A DNA stretch of 58,686 nucleotides, taken from positions 1-58,686 of the forward strand of contig JAUMWW010000016.1 of assembly GCA_030529445.1 (NCBI GenBank). The letters are read 5' to 3'. The notes below the pieces were generated by a model. It was not told the DNA's origin. It saw only the letters and a list, made by a program, of their open reading frames with translations, and made no database searches. The DNA is from Johnsonella sp. (GTDB taxonomy: Bacteria; Bacillota; Clostridia; Lachnospirales; Lachnospiraceae). Made by a program: the position numbers and the translations under genes. This document shows positions 41,981 to 51,513 of the stretch, piece by piece (within the stretch, counting starts at the first letter, position 1; each line of letters opens with the position of its first letter).

Positions 41981-42866
41981 GAACATCGTTAAGCGTTTTG
42001 ATCAAATCACCGCTATCGACAATCTCAGCGCGGATATCAAGGAGGGCTCCGTCTTCGGCTTGATCGGTACAAACGGTGCGGGCAAGAGCACTTTCCTGAA
42101 GATTGCGGCAGGCATATTAAAGCCGGACAGCGGAACACTCTTGATCGACGGGGAAAAGATATTTGAAAACACGGGGAAAAAAGCGGAATTTTTCTATATC
42201 TCGGATGACCAGTTTTATCTTTCCAATTCCACGCCGAAGGATATGATGCGCTTTTATCAAACGGTATATCCGAATTTTGATCTTAAGTGCTTTGAAAAAC
42301 TTCTCGCCGCTTTCGGCCTTTCGCAAAACAGAAAGGTACTCACCTTTTCAAAAGGAATGAAGAAACAGCTCTCCGTCATCCTGGCGCTTTCTGCAAAAAC
42401 CAAGTATATCTTCTGCGATGAAACCTTTGACGGTCTCGATCCAATGATGAGGCAGACGGTAAAAAGCCTTTTTGCACAGGAAATCGAAAGCCGGGGGCTG
42501 ACTCCGGTCATCGCCTCTCATAACCTCAGGGAGCTGGAGGATATCTGCGACCATATCGGCCTGCTTCATCAGGGAGGAATCCTTCTTTCCAGGGAGCTGG
42601 ATGAAATGAAGCTCAATATCCATCGCATTCAATGCGTGCTCAAACCGGGGATGAGCCTGAGCGAGATGAGCGATCTTCATATTATTGCCCAAAAACAGAT
42701 CGGCAGCCTGCATACATTGACAATTCGAGGCGCTGCCGAAGAAATCAGAGAAAAACTTTCCAAATATGAACCGCTTTTCTTTGAAATGATCCCTCTGACC
42801 TTAGAGGAAATATTTATCAGCGAAACGGAGGTGAAAGGTTATGACATCAAAAAACTTATTTTTTAA
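41967..42866 (+). CDS. ABC transporter ATP-binding protein (YtrB-like)
   Basis: A 299-residue ATPase with Walker A GTNGAGKST, signature variant FSKGMKKQ in place of LSGGQ, Walker B YIFCDETFDGLDP and the switch ASHNLRE. The degenerate signature is common in ABC-2-type exporters controlled by YtrA-like regulators. The ATG at 41967 has AAAGGAGGAAG upstream and overlaps the GntR gene; its own 3' end overlaps the permease by 26 bases, so the three are translationally coupled. Confidence 0.9.
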   Translation: MIEAKNIVKRFDQITAIDNLSADIKEGSVFGLIGTNGAGKSTFLKIAAGILKPDSGTLLIDGEKIFENTGKKAEFFYISDDQFYLSNSTPKDMMRFYQTVYPNFDLKCFEKLLAAFGLSQNRKVLTFSKGMKKQLSVILALSAKTKYIFCDETFDGLDPMMRQTVKSLFAQEIESRGLTPVIASHNLRELEDICDHIGLLHQGGILLSRELDEMKLNIHRIQCVLKPGMSLSEMSDLHIIAQKQIGSLHTLTIRGAAEEIREKLSKYEPLFFEMIPLTLEEIFISETEVKGYDIKKLIF

Positions 42867-45099
42867 TTTAATGAGGGAGGACTTAAAAAGGAGGCTTTGG
42901 AGCATCGCCCTTTGCGTGCTGATTTTCTTCTTTTCTTTCCCCGTGGCTTCCGCCTTGATGATCAGCAGTTATTCCAAGCAGAACGCTTATCTTTCGGAGA
43001 GTGAAATGCTTAAAAATCTTCCCCTGGTTCAAAACGAAATTTTCAGAACCTTCTCCGACTGGAACAGCCGCGGCAATTTCCTGATCAGCTTTCTTCTGCT
43101 TCTGCTCGCCCTCGTGTTGGCAATTTCAGGATTTTCTTATCTGCAGTCCGCAAAAAAAACCGATTTTTACCATAGTCTTCCGGTCAGCAGAAAAATGCTC
43201 TTTTCTCTGGTTACTTTGGACGGGATTTTGATCATCGCATTGCCGTATTTTGTCATGTCGATGATATCCGCCGCGATGGTTTGCCTGAGTACTGGGCATC
43301 AGAGCTGTTTTCAGATTGCGGCATCCGCATTTTTGATCAATATTTCCCTCTTCTTGTTTTGCTATATCACGGCGGTGCTTGCGGTACTCCTTACCGGTCA
43401 TGTTGTGGTCAGCGTACTCGGAATCGGCGTGTTTTATACCATTCTTCCGATTATCCTTATGCTGAAATTCGGATTGAATCAGACCTTTTTCAAAACCTAT
43501 TATTATGACGAGGACATTCTTTTCTCTCAATTGCTTCGCAGCTCTCCGATGACTCTCCTTTTTGACCCTGAGCCGGAAAGACTGCTGACGAATACCTTAT
43601 TGGCACTGGGCGGATTTTTCATTCTCACTCTGCTTTCCTTCTTCGTCTACCAAATCAGACCGTCCGAAGCGGCAGGGAAAGCTATGGCATTTTTTAAGAG
43701 CAGGGTTCTGATTAAATTTCTGATCGTCATTCCTGCCGCTTTAAGCGGTGCGCTTTGGGGATATTCGATTATGGAGAGCGACGGATGGGGAATATTCGGT
43801 CTTATCTGCGCATTGATCATCAGCTATTGTACGGTGGAAATCATTTACCATTTTGATTTTAAAAAGCTCTTTTCCTATAAGCTTCACCTCCTCTTATGCG
43901 CATTGCTTTCGATCGGAATATTTGCAGTATACCGCTTTGATCTGATCGGCTATGACAGATATCTTCCCTCAAAGGATGCCTTGCGTTCCGCGGGAATTTA
44001 CAGCACGCTTTTGGAAGAAAACCAGTACAAGCTGCTGCGCTCCGAAAGCCTTGCCTTCAGCAGCTATGACGGCAAGCCTTATCTGGAATCGGTATACCGT
44101 TTTTCCGAAGGGAAAATTATCGAAAAAATGCAGTATACGGATCAGGACGTGATCTATAAAATTGCCGAAACGGGAATTGCCCAGCGCCGACCTTCCCGTC
44201 ATTACAGCTATGACGGAGAGCCCCAAACCACGGTTTATTTTTCCTATCACCTCAAGAGCGGCAGGAAGGTTCTACGCCAATATACCGTAAAGACGGAGGA
44301 TATCAAAGAGGAACTGGATCTCCTCTATGATAGCGGGGAATTTAAATCCGCCCTCTATCCGATCTTCGACTTTGATGCCGAAAAACTCTCCTCCTTCATC
44401 TATGAGTACGGAGCCGGATATCTTCATACCAAGGCGGGAAAGGAGGAGACCGGGGAGCTCTTTTCGATTTACCTGGAAGAATTTGCTTCGCTTTCCTCCG
44501 AGACCAGGAGAAAGGAAAATCCGATAGGCTCTCTGCGCTTCAATACCGAAGAAGAGGATGAAAATATCTCCATCCTCAAAAGAGAGCGCGAGAAGAAAGA
44601 CCGCGAGGGCATATACCGCGATTTGGAAGGATTTTATCCTATTTATCCCTCCTTCCAAAAAACCATTGCAAAGCTGAAGGAGATCGGTACGGATCCCTAT
44701 GTGCTCCGCGCGGAAAATATCTCGAAAATCACGCTGCAGATCGGAGGCGGCTTCGAGAGGGAAAAGGAGGCTTATTACGAGGAGCAAACTTATGAAGCTT
44801 ACTCTCCGAACAGCGATCTTCTTTTCTCCGAGAGGGAAGCGGAAATCACCGGAAAGGAAGAGATTCGGCAGATTCTGGAGAGCGCTTCTCCCGAAAATCT
44901 CAAATATACCAATTCCTTCCGTCCGAAATTTACGCAGATGTCCATCCGGGCAAAGATCAACAAACACCCCGATGATGCCAAACTGACAAGCAGCGAAATC
45001 TACCTGATTTTTGATGCGGATAAAGTGCCCGACTTTGTCCGGGAAGCATTCGGTCTTACACAGGCCGATATCCGCTACTATACGACCTTTGCTTATTAA
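42841..45099 (+). CDS. ABC-2-type permease with large C-terminal soluble domain
   Basis: A 752-residue membrane protein. The N-terminal ~350 residues hold roughly ten hydrophobic segments with the ABC-2-like piece SAKKTDFYHSLPVSRKML. The C-terminal ~370 residues are soluble and Glu/Lys-rich (e.g. FNTEEEDENISIL), like the DUF6449-type tail of Lachnospiraceae permeases. It starts inside the ATPase gene. Export of a wall-active compound or a lipid is likely by analogy with ytr systems; the substrate is unknown. Confidence 0.75.
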   Translation: MTSKNLFFNLMREDLKRRLWSIALCVLIFFFSFPVASALMISSYSKQNAYLSESEMLKNLPLVQNEIFRTFSDWNSRGNFLISFLLLLLALVLAISGFSYLQSAKKTDFYHSLPVSRKMLFSLVTLDGILIIALPYFVMSMISAAMVCLSTGHQSCFQIAASAFLINISLFLFCYITAVLAVLLTGHVVVSVLGIGVFYTILPIILMLKFGLNQTFFKTYYYDEDILFSQLLRSSPMTLLFDPEPERLLTNTLLALGGFFILTLLSFFVYQIRPSEAAGKAMAFFKSRVLIKFLIVIPAALSGALWGYSIMESDGWGIFGLICALIISYCTVEIIYHFDFKKLFSYKLHLLLCALLSIGIFAVYRFDLIGYDRYLPSKDALRSAGIYSTLLEENQYKLLRSESLAFSSYDGKPYLESVYRFSEGKIIEKMQYTDQDVIYKIAETGIAQRRPSRHYSYDGEPQTTVYFSYHLKSGRKVLRQYTVKTEDIKEELDLLYDSGEFKSALYPIFDFDAEKLSSFIYEYGAGYLHTKAGKEETGELFSIYLEEFASLSSETRRKENPIGSLRFNTEEEDENISILKREREKKDREGIYRDLEGFYPIYPSFQKTIAKLKEIGTDPYVLRAENISKITLQIGGGFEREKEAYYEEQTYEAYSPNSDLLFSEREAEITGKEEIRQILESASPENLKYTNSFRPKFTQMSIRAKINKHPDDAKLTSSEIYLIFDADKVPDFVREAFGLTQADIRYYTTFAY

Positions 45100-45141
45100 A
45101 ACCGGGTATTTTAAAATCTGTTTTCCGAAGCAACGCAAAAA

Positions 45142-45190
45142 GAGAGCAGCCCAAAAGCCCTTTTGAGGGCTTTGGGATGCTCTCCTTTTT
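45142..45190. terminator. Bidirectional terminator between the ABC operon and the SGNH gene
   Basis: GAGAGC-AGC-CCAAAAGCCC pairs with GGGCTTTGG-GAT-GCTCTC, then CTTTTT on the plus strand; the minus strand also ends in TTTTT. Confidence 0.8.
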
Positions 45191-45240
45191 GATATCTGCA
45201 AATAAAAATACTTTGTTTTGCATTCTTTTTTCCGGCTCTC

Positions 45241-46221
45241 CTATCTCGCCTTCGTCAGGATCCAGTCCGTCCACTCCTTATAATGCTTTCCGTAAATATG
45301 GACACCGTCATTGGAAAGCTCACCTTTGAGATATCCCTTCTCATCATCAAAGATTTCATTGACATCCAGATAGATGATTTTCTGATTATCCGCAAGAGAG
45401 GAGATAAATGCGTTGAATTCATTGAGCTTCTCATTGGTGTATATCTTGCTCGAAGTGGATTTTTTCTCCGTCACATGAAGATTGCCCTGCAGGAAAATCA
45501 GTGCATCCGGCTGCGCCTCCCGTATCATATCGAGGACACCCCGGTATCTTTGGGTGAATTCCTCATAGGGATAGCCGAGCTCGTTTACGCCGAACATAAT
45601 ATAAATTTTCCCGAAGCTCCTCGAGGCGAGAAGATCACTAAGCTTAACCTTGCCCATCCCCTTGACCGGATAGGATTTGACCACCACATCCTTTACGGAC
45701 ATTCCCGTATCCGCAAAAAACGTCGTATTATCGATTCCTCCGTATTCCTTCAAGCCTACCGTACGGGAATCTCCGATAAAGAGAGCATCCGCAAAATACG
45801 AAGCATCCGCCTGCTTGGCTCCCGCCTCTTCGCCGCTCTGCTCCTGCGCACTCTGCTTTTGCCCGCTCTCTGCGCCGCTTTTTGTTTCCGCGCCGCTTTC
45901 CTCCTTGCCTTCCCCGAAAACGAGGCTTTCCGTACTCTCTTCGGGAGGGAGCTCTTCCTGTATCCCTTCGGATCTGCCGAGGCTTTCCCGGATTTCTCCC
46001 TCTTTCCCCTCTTCTGCGCCTGTTTTTGCGATAAGCTTATCCGGCAGGCTTTCCTCAGCCATGCTCTCCTTAGCCGCAGTTTCCGGAATCATCTCTTTCT
46101 GTGCAAATGCCGCAATCTTGTTCTGATAGATCTTATAATAAATAAACGGAGCGGCAACCGTCATCATCGAAAGCAGTAAAACCAGAAAAAAACTGTTATT
46201 ATGTTTATTAGAGCGCTTCAT
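45241..46221 (-). CDS. Membrane-anchored SGNH-type hydrolase/acyltransferase
   Basis: 326 residues. One N-terminal membrane segment (about 10-30) is followed by a Ser/Glu/Ala-rich low-complexity stretch (about 40-140), then an extracellular SGNH domain. Catalytic blocks are FIGDSRTVG (Ser), the oxyanion Gly in DTGMS, FGVNELG (Asn) and NDGVHIYGKHY (Asp-His). It is the last gene after the MBOAT gene (24-base gap). Such pairs transfer acyl groups to extracellular polysaccharide (AlgI/AlgX- or PatA/PatB-like). The acceptor polymer here is unknown. Confidence 0.8.
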   Translation of the reverse strand: MKRSNKHNNSFFLVLLLSMMTVAAPFIYYKIYQNKIAAFAQKEMIPETAAKESMAEESLPDKLIAKTGAEEGKEGEIRESLGRSEGIQEELPPEESTESLVFGEGKEESGAETKSGAESGQKQSAQEQSGEEAGAKQADASYFADALFIGDSRTVGLKEYGGIDNTTFFADTGMSVKDVVVKSYPVKGMGKVKLSDLLASRSFGKIYIMFGVNELGYPYEEFTQRYRGVLDMIREAQPDALIFLQGNLHVTEKKSTSSKIYTNEKLNEFNAFISSLADNQKIIYLDVNEIFDDEKGYLKGELSNDGVHIYGKHYKEWTDWILTKAR

Positions 46222-46245
46222 ATTACTCCTTCATCCGATCCCTTC

Positions 46246-47655
46246 TTAAAATCTGAAATACAGAAAGGGATCGTCCAAGCCTCTGTACATCGCATACACC
46301 GAAAGCCAAAAAACCGCAAGCAGGAAAGCATAACCGATAATATTATCCTTTATCATACTGTAAAGCTTATACGGAAGCCTGGTCGAAAAGAAAAGTCCCA
46401 ATACCAGGAAAAGCCCGTACTGCTCTCCGTACTTGAGATAATCCCCGACAAATGCCTGCTGCGCATTCCCCTGAAAAAGAGGAAAAAGCTTATGAAAAAA
46501 CACGGCAATAGAGCCGAAATCTTCTATCGAAAAAAATACCCAGCTGATCGGAATGAAAATCAGCATATATATTCTTCCCAAAATCGGGATCCCGTTGAGT
46601 ATCTTGCCCAAAAACAGCTTCTCTGCGGCAATGAGCACAAAGAGCAGAAATCCCCATATGACGAAATTGAGACTCGCCCCGTGCCAAAGCCCGGTAAAAA
46701 GCCATACGAACAATAAATTCCTGTAGGTGATCAGCTCTCCTTTTCGATTGCCTCCCAAAGGAATGTATAAATATTCCCGAAACCAGCTTCCGAGCGTGAT
46801 ATGCCATCTTCTCCAAAATTCCGTCATCGTCAGAGAAGTATAGGGATGGTCAAAATTCTGCGGCAGCTTAAAGCCCATCATTACACCGAGTCCGATCGCC
46901 ATCACCGAATATCCGAAAAAGTCGAAATAGATCTGAAAGGATCTGGCGGCAATTCCCATCCATGCCAATCTCGTCGATATGCTGTCGAAGCCGATATCCT
47001 CCAATGCCCTCCACAGGCTTCCCAGCTGATTTGCCAGCAGAACCTTTAAGCCCAATCCGAAAATAAAGATCTTCGTCCCCGAGGCAATGCCGGAAAAACT
47101 GCATTTTCTTTCCTCAATATAGGAATCCACCTGGGAATAGGTCACGATAGGACCTGCAATCAACTGCGGAAACATACTGATATACATTGCGAAATTAACC
47201 AGAGAATACTGCGCTTCGATATCTCTGCGATAAACATCGATCAGATAGGAAACCGCCTGAAATGTATAGAAGCTGATGCCTATGGGCAGCACCAAATCGA
47301 CGATTCTTCCGTCCTCCAGCAGAAGATGGGGGAAAAACCTTCCCGCAAGTCCCGAGAGAAAGAAATTGGTGTATTTAAAAACAAATAAAACGGAAAAATT
47401 ACATAAAAGCCCGATAACCAGCCAAAACCTTCTTAAGCCCTCGCTCTTGTCGATAAACACTCCGATGGAAAAATTAAATGCGATCGACAGCACAAATACA
47501 ATTAAATACGAGGGTCTGTCCAATGCGCTATAGGCATAAAAAAAGATACTTCCGATCAGCAGAACAAAGTTCTTCGAGGCTCTGGGCGCAAAAAAATAGA
47601 CCAGCATGAAAACCGGAAGAAATATAAACAGAAATTCCAAACTGCTGAATACCAT
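46246..47655 (-). CDS. MBOAT-family membrane O-acyltransferase (AlgI/DltB-like)
   Basis: 469 residues with many transmembrane segments. The family core is FDFFGYSVMAIGLGVMMGFK, then EFWRRWHITLGSWFREYLYI and the catalytic His in GLWHGASLNFVIWG. It exports an acyl group, probably acetyl, across the membrane for transfer by the SGNH protein encoded next. The ATG is one base after the fumarase beta stop, so it is tightly coupled to a metabolic operon, an unusual setting. Confidence 0.9.
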   Translation of the reverse strand: MVFSSLEFLFIFLPVFMLVYFFAPRASKNFVLLIGSIFFYAYSALDRPSYLIVFVLSIAFNFSIGVFIDKSEGLRRFWLVIGLLCNFSVLFVFKYTNFFLSGLAGRFFPHLLLEDGRIVDLVLPIGISFYTFQAVSYLIDVYRRDIEAQYSLVNFAMYISMFPQLIAGPIVTYSQVDSYIEERKCSFSGIASGTKIFIFGLGLKVLLANQLGSLWRALEDIGFDSISTRLAWMGIAARSFQIYFDFFGYSVMAIGLGVMMGFKLPQNFDHPYTSLTMTEFWRRWHITLGSWFREYLYIPLGGNRKGELITYRNLLFVWLFTGLWHGASLNFVIWGFLLFVLIAAEKLFLGKILNGIPILGRIYMLIFIPISWVFFSIEDFGSIAVFFHKLFPLFQGNAQQAFVGDYLKYGEQYGLFLVLGLFFSTRLPYKLYSMIKDNIIGYAFLLAVFWLSVYAMYRGLDDPFLYFRF

Positions 47656-47656
47656 C

Positions 47657-48232
47657 TTACACCATTTCTCCTTTACACTTCTTCTCTAAAAATTCTTTTC
47701 TTCCTATTTCATACTGATCCCTCCCCCGACTGTCAACCGCGACAATGGCGGGAAAATCCTCTATCCAAAACCTGTATATCGCCTCCGGACCGAGATCCTC
47801 ATAGCAGACGAGCTCGCTCTTTTTAATCGATTTGGAAATCAAAACCGCCGCTCCCCCTATGCAGGCGAAATATACGGCTTTGTTTTTTTTCATGCTCTCC
47901 TTGACCTCCGGGCTCCTGACACCTTTTCCCAACATGGCTCTGAGTCCTCTTTCCAAAAGCGCCGGGGTGTATTTATCCATGCGATAGCTTGAGGTCGGAC
48001 CTGCGGGACCGACCGCATACCCCTCCTTTGCCGGAGCCGGTCCGACATAGTAAATCGTTTCATTCTCGAGCCTGATGGGCAGCTCCTCCCCTCTTTGTAT
48101 GCATTCGTATAATCTCTTATGTGCCGCATCTCTTGCCGTATAGAGGCATCCGCTGAGCAAAACCGCATCCCCGGCGCTCAGCCGCTGCACGCTTTCTTCA
48201 TCGAGAGGCAGGCTGACTCTGTATTCCTTCAT
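47657..48232 (-). CDS. fumB: Class I fumarate hydratase, beta subunit
   Basis: 191 residues, the C-terminal-domain half of class I iron-sulfur fumarases. The active-site regions are LPLDEESVQRLSAGD, GPTSSYRMDKYTPALL and FACIGGAAVLISKSI. It partners the alpha subunit encoded 36 bases upstream. L-tartrate dehydratase is the nearest alternative and cannot be excluded by eye. Role: reversible hydration of fumarate to malate. Confidence 0.88.
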   Translation of the reverse strand: MKEYRVSLPLDEESVQRLSAGDAVLLSGCLYTARDAAHKRLYECIQRGEELPIRLENETIYYVGPAPAKEGYAVGPAGPTSSYRMDKYTPALLERGLRAMLGKGVRSPEVKESMKKNKAVYFACIGGAAVLISKSIKKSELVCYEDLGPEAIYRFWIEDFPAIVAVDSRGRDQYEIGRKEFLEKKCKGEMV

Positions 48233-48268
48233 CTGTATTTCTCCGTCCTTATTTCACTGATCCTGAAG

Positions 48269-49114
48269 CTATATCTCTCCCGAAGCATGTCTTGCCGCAT
48301 GGCAGCACATATTCACCGCAACCGGTATGGATGCGATATGCGTCGGAAAGAATTCAATATTCACCGCCAATGCGCTTGTCACTCCTCCCAGCCCCGCGGG
48401 TCCTATCCCGAGTGCATTTACCTCTTCCAAAAGCTCTCTCTCCAGAGCCGCATACGCAGGATCCTCGTGATTTCCTCTGCATCCTCTGAGCAAAGCCTTC
48501 TTTGCCAAAATGCCGGCATAGTCGAAGCTTCCTCCCACACCGACTCCGATAATCGAAGGCGGGCAGGTGTTTGGACCTGCATGCTCGACCGTTTCCAGCA
48601 CGAAGCGCTTCAATCCCTCTATTCCCTGAGAAGGAGAAAGCATCCTGAGCGCGCTCATGTTTTCGCTTCCGAATCCCTTCGGCGTAATCTCTATTTTGAT
48701 TTTATCGCCGGGTACGATCCGGGTATGGAGAATTGCCGGCGTATTATCCCCTGTATTCCTTCTTTCAAAGAGAGGATCGCTTACTATGGATTTTCTTAAA
48801 TATCCTTTTTCATACGCCATCCGCACGCCTTCGTTCAGTGCGTCCTCGAGGCTTTTTCCTCTGAGCAAAACCTCCTGCCCGAAATCGACAAAAGCAATGA
48901 CCATTCCGGTATCCTGGCAGATCGCCAGTCTTTCTCTTTTTGCCAAAATATTATTATCAATAATCTGTTCCAGAATATTTTTTGCAAAATTCATGCTCTC
49001 GTTCTCTGCCGCTTTTTGAAGCGCAAGCATGATATCCTCCGGAATCTCATAATTTGCCTCTAAAAGCAGGCGCGTCACAAGAAGACTGATTTGCGCGGAA
49101 TCAATCTCTCTCAT
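48269..49114 (-). CDS. fumA: Class I fumarate hydratase, alpha subunit
   Basis: 281 residues, the cluster-bearing half of class I fumarase. Candidate [4Fe-4S] cysteines lie in AICQDTGM, PNTCPPSIIG and NMCCHAARHA. LRGCRGNHEDPAYAALE is also conserved in the family. It starts 9 bases after the typA stop and ends 36 before the beta subunit, so it is in the typA operon. Confidence 0.9.
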   Translation of the reverse strand: MREIDSAQISLLVTRLLLEANYEIPEDIMLALQKAAENESMNFAKNILEQIIDNNILAKRERLAICQDTGMVIAFVDFGQEVLLRGKSLEDALNEGVRMAYEKGYLRKSIVSDPLFERRNTGDNTPAILHTRIVPGDKIKIEITPKGFGSENMSALRMLSPSQGIEGLKRFVLETVEHAGPNTCPPSIIGVGVGGSFDYAGILAKKALLRGCRGNHEDPAYAALERELLEEVNALGIGPAGLGGVTSALAVNIEFFPTHIASIPVAVNMCCHAARHASGEI

Positions 49115-49123
49115 CGCTTTCCC

Positions 49124-50980
49124 CTACTGCTTTGCTTTGGAAGCTGCCCTCTTCCTCTGGTTCGCATCCAAAATCTTCTTTCTGATCCGAAGATTCTTCG
49201 GTGTTACCTCCAAAAGCTCATCCGCATCGATAAAATCCAATGCCTGTTCAAGACTCATCACCCTCGGCGGAATAAGACGAAGCGCCTCATCCGAGCCGGA
49301 AGCCCGGGTATTGGTCAGCTTCTTCGTCTTGCAGACATTGATCTCCACATCCTCCGCCTTTGCATTCTGCCCGATCACCATGCCGGCATAGACCTTCTCT
49401 CCGGCTCCGATAAATAAGCTTCCTCTTTCCTGGGCATTATAAAGCCCGTAAGTAATGGACTCTCCGCTCTCGAATGCCACCAAAGATCCCGCCTTTCTGT
49501 ATGCAATCTCTCCCTTATAAGGGGCATAGCCCTCAAATTCGGTATTGAGAATGCCGTTTCCCTTGGTATCTGTCATAAATTCGCTTCTGTATCCGATCAG
49601 CCCTCTTGAAGGAATCGAAAACTCCAGTCTGGTATAGCCTCCGCTTGCGGGGCTCATTCCCTGAAGCTCCGCCCTCCTTTGGGTAAGCTTTTGTATTACC
49701 GCACCCGAAAACTCCTCGGGTACATCCACATAAACAAGCTCCATCGGCTCGAGTTTTCTCTTTCTTTCGTCCTCCTTATAGATGACCTCCGCCTTGCTGA
49801 CGGCAAACTCGAATCCCTCTCTTCGCATATTTTCAATCAGTACGGAAAGATGGAGCTCTCCTCTTCCCGATACCTTAAAGCAGTCCGAAGAATCCGTCTC
49901 CTCCACCCTCAGGCTCACATCGGTATTGAGCTCCTTAAAGAGCCTGTCCCTGATATTCCTGGAGGTAACGTATTTGCCCTCGAGGCCTGCAAGCGGAGAA
50001 TCGTTGACCAGAAAATTCATCGAGATCGTCGGCTCCGATATCTTCTGAAAGGGTACGGGTTTCGGATTTTCCAAAGAACAGAGCGTATCTCCGATATGGA
50101 TCTGTGCAATTCCGGAAATCGCTACGATGGTGCCCGTTCTTGCCTCCGCCGTTTCCGTTCTTTTCAGACCTTCGTACTCGTAAATCCTGCCCGCCTTTAC
50201 TCTGCTGATTTTTTCCGGCTCATGATGGTTCACCAAAGCAAGCTCCTGATTGACTCTGAGCACACCTTTTTCGATCTTTCCGATTCCTATTCTTCCCACA
50301 TATTCATTATAATCTATCGTGCTGATCAGAATCTGCAGATCCCCCTCAGGATCTCCCTTAGGAGCCGGTATTGCCCGGAGAAGGGTTTCAAAAAGAGGAA
50401 TCATATCCTCGTTTTTATCCTCCACATGGTACCTTGCCCATCCCTTTCTTGCGCTCGCAAATAAAAAAGGGCAGTCCAGCTGCTTCTCATTGGCATCAAG
50501 CTCCATCAAAAGCTCCAATACCTCATCGACAACTTCTTCTTCTCTTGCCTCCACCCTGTCGCATTTATTGATCATGCAGATCAGGCTCAGATCCAGTTCC
50601 AAGGCTTTCTTCAGAACGAATTTCGTCTGAGGCATGGAGCCCTCATATGCATCCACGACCAGGATGACGCCGTCGACCATCTTCAATACTCTCTCAACCT
50701 CTCCGCCGAAATCCGCATGCCCCGGAGTATCGATGATATTGATCTTTGTATCCTTATATCGTATTGCGGCGTTTTTTGCGAGAATCGTAATTCCTCTTTC
50801 CTTTTCCAGGTCATTGGAATCCATCACCCTCTCGACCAATTCCTGATTCTCGTGAAATACGCCGCTCTGCCTCAAAAGCTGATCGACCAGAGTCGTCTTT
50901 CCGTGATCTACATGTGCAATAATTGCTATATTTCTGATATCTTCTCTTTTTGATAACATAGATTTTTCTTTCTCATTCAT
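49124..50980 (-). CDS. typA: Ribosome-associated GTPase TypA/BipA
   Basis: Translation-factor GTPase of 618 residues involved in ribosome assembly and stress growth. G1 IIAHVDHGKTTLVDQ, switch ERGITI, G3 DTPGHADFGG, G4 NKCD and G5 ASARKG are present. EF-G-like domains II, III and V follow and the BipA C-terminal domain ends it (GYTRLEFSIPSRGLIGYRSE). The first ATG at 50980 has only weak purine-rich sequence before it; the Met at codon 8 is an alternative start closer to family length. Confidence 0.95.
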   Translation of the reverse strand: MNEKEKSMLSKREDIRNIAIIAHVDHGKTTLVDQLLRQSGVFHENQELVERVMDSNDLEKERGITILAKNAAIRYKDTKINIIDTPGHADFGGEVERVLKMVDGVILVVDAYEGSMPQTKFVLKKALELDLSLICMINKCDRVEAREEEVVDEVLELLMELDANEKQLDCPFLFASARKGWARYHVEDKNEDMIPLFETLLRAIPAPKGDPEGDLQILISTIDYNEYVGRIGIGKIEKGVLRVNQELALVNHHEPEKISRVKAGRIYEYEGLKRTETAEARTGTIVAISGIAQIHIGDTLCSLENPKPVPFQKISEPTISMNFLVNDSPLAGLEGKYVTSRNIRDRLFKELNTDVSLRVEETDSSDCFKVSGRGELHLSVLIENMRREGFEFAVSKAEVIYKEDERKRKLEPMELVYVDVPEEFSGAVIQKLTQRRAELQGMSPASGGYTRLEFSIPSRGLIGYRSEFMTDTKGNGILNTEFEGYAPYKGEIAYRKAGSLVAFESGESITYGLYNAQERGSLFIGAGEKVYAGMVIGQNAKAEDVEINVCKTKKLTNTRASGSDEALRLIPPRVMSLEQALDFIDADELLEVTPKNLRIRKKILDANQRKRAASKAKQ

Positions 50981-51015
50981 TTTCTTTTCTCAGGCTTTAT
51001 CCGAAGGATCCGATA

Positions 51016-51423
51016 CTAAAACTGGCTGAAGAACTGAGATAAGGGATCCACAACATTTGACAGATCCTTAATCGCCTTATTGAGCGTCTCGATATCGATT
51101 GCTTCGATCTTTTTGATCGCATCGTCCAGACCCGACTGAGAGCTCTGGACCAGACCCTCGACATCCTTGATCATTCCGTCGATGTCCGCCTTGGCAAGTT
51201 CGCTGCTGACCATTTCGATGTTTTTCATCGTCTTTTGCAGATCGGAATAAAGCACATTCAGACGAAGCGCTCCCAGGATGACAATGGCAAGGATGATGAC
51301 GCTGGCAAGCGCCGTAATCATCGACATATGGTATTGCTTCTTTGCATATCTTGCCTGTGCGGCATTGCTTTCTTCCATCCGCTTCATATATTCTTTATAT
51401 TCTTCCTGATTCCATTCTCCCAT
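51016..51423 (-). CDS. Small membrane protein of unknown function with coiled coil
   Basis: 135 residues. A charged N-terminal 34 residues (EEYKEYMKRMEESNAAQ), one membrane segment (about 35-57, ALASVIILAIVILGALRL) and a C-terminal amphipathic part with repeated I/V heptad spacing (about 60-130). GGGAGGAC precedes the ATG. First gene of the typA operon. I do not recognise a family; the layout recalls cytoplasm-to-outside stalk proteins. Function unknown. Confidence 0.65.
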   Translation of the reverse strand: MGEWNQEEYKEYMKRMEESNAAQARYAKKQYHMSMITALASVIILAIVILGALRLNVLYSDLQKTMKNIEMVSSELAKADIDGMIKDVEGLVQSSQSGLDDAIKKIEAIDIETLNKAIKDLSNVVDPLSQFFSQF

Positions 51424-51445
51424 AAGTCCTCCCGATAGCTGATCT

Positions 51446-51471
51446 ACCGGAGGATGGAAGCATCCTCCGGT
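51446..51471 (-). promoter_or_regulatory. 5'-terminal mRNA hairpin of the typA operon
   Basis: ACCGGAGGATG, loop of four, CATCCTCCGGT: a perfect 11-bp stem with no T-run on either strand. The predicted transcript starts at about 51470, so the hairpin would form the very 5' end of the mRNA, about 12 bases before the ribosome-binding site. Confidence 0.6.
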
Positions 51472-51476
51472 AACAT

Positions 51477-51504
51477 ATTATAAACATTATTTTTCGTTTT
51501 GCAA
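51477..51504 (-). promoter_or_regulatory. Promoter of the typA-fum-MBOAT operon
   Basis: -35 TTGCAA (51499-51504), 16-base spacer, -10 TATAAT (51477-51482) on the minus strand. Confidence 0.55.
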
Positions 51505-51513
51505 TACCTGTAT

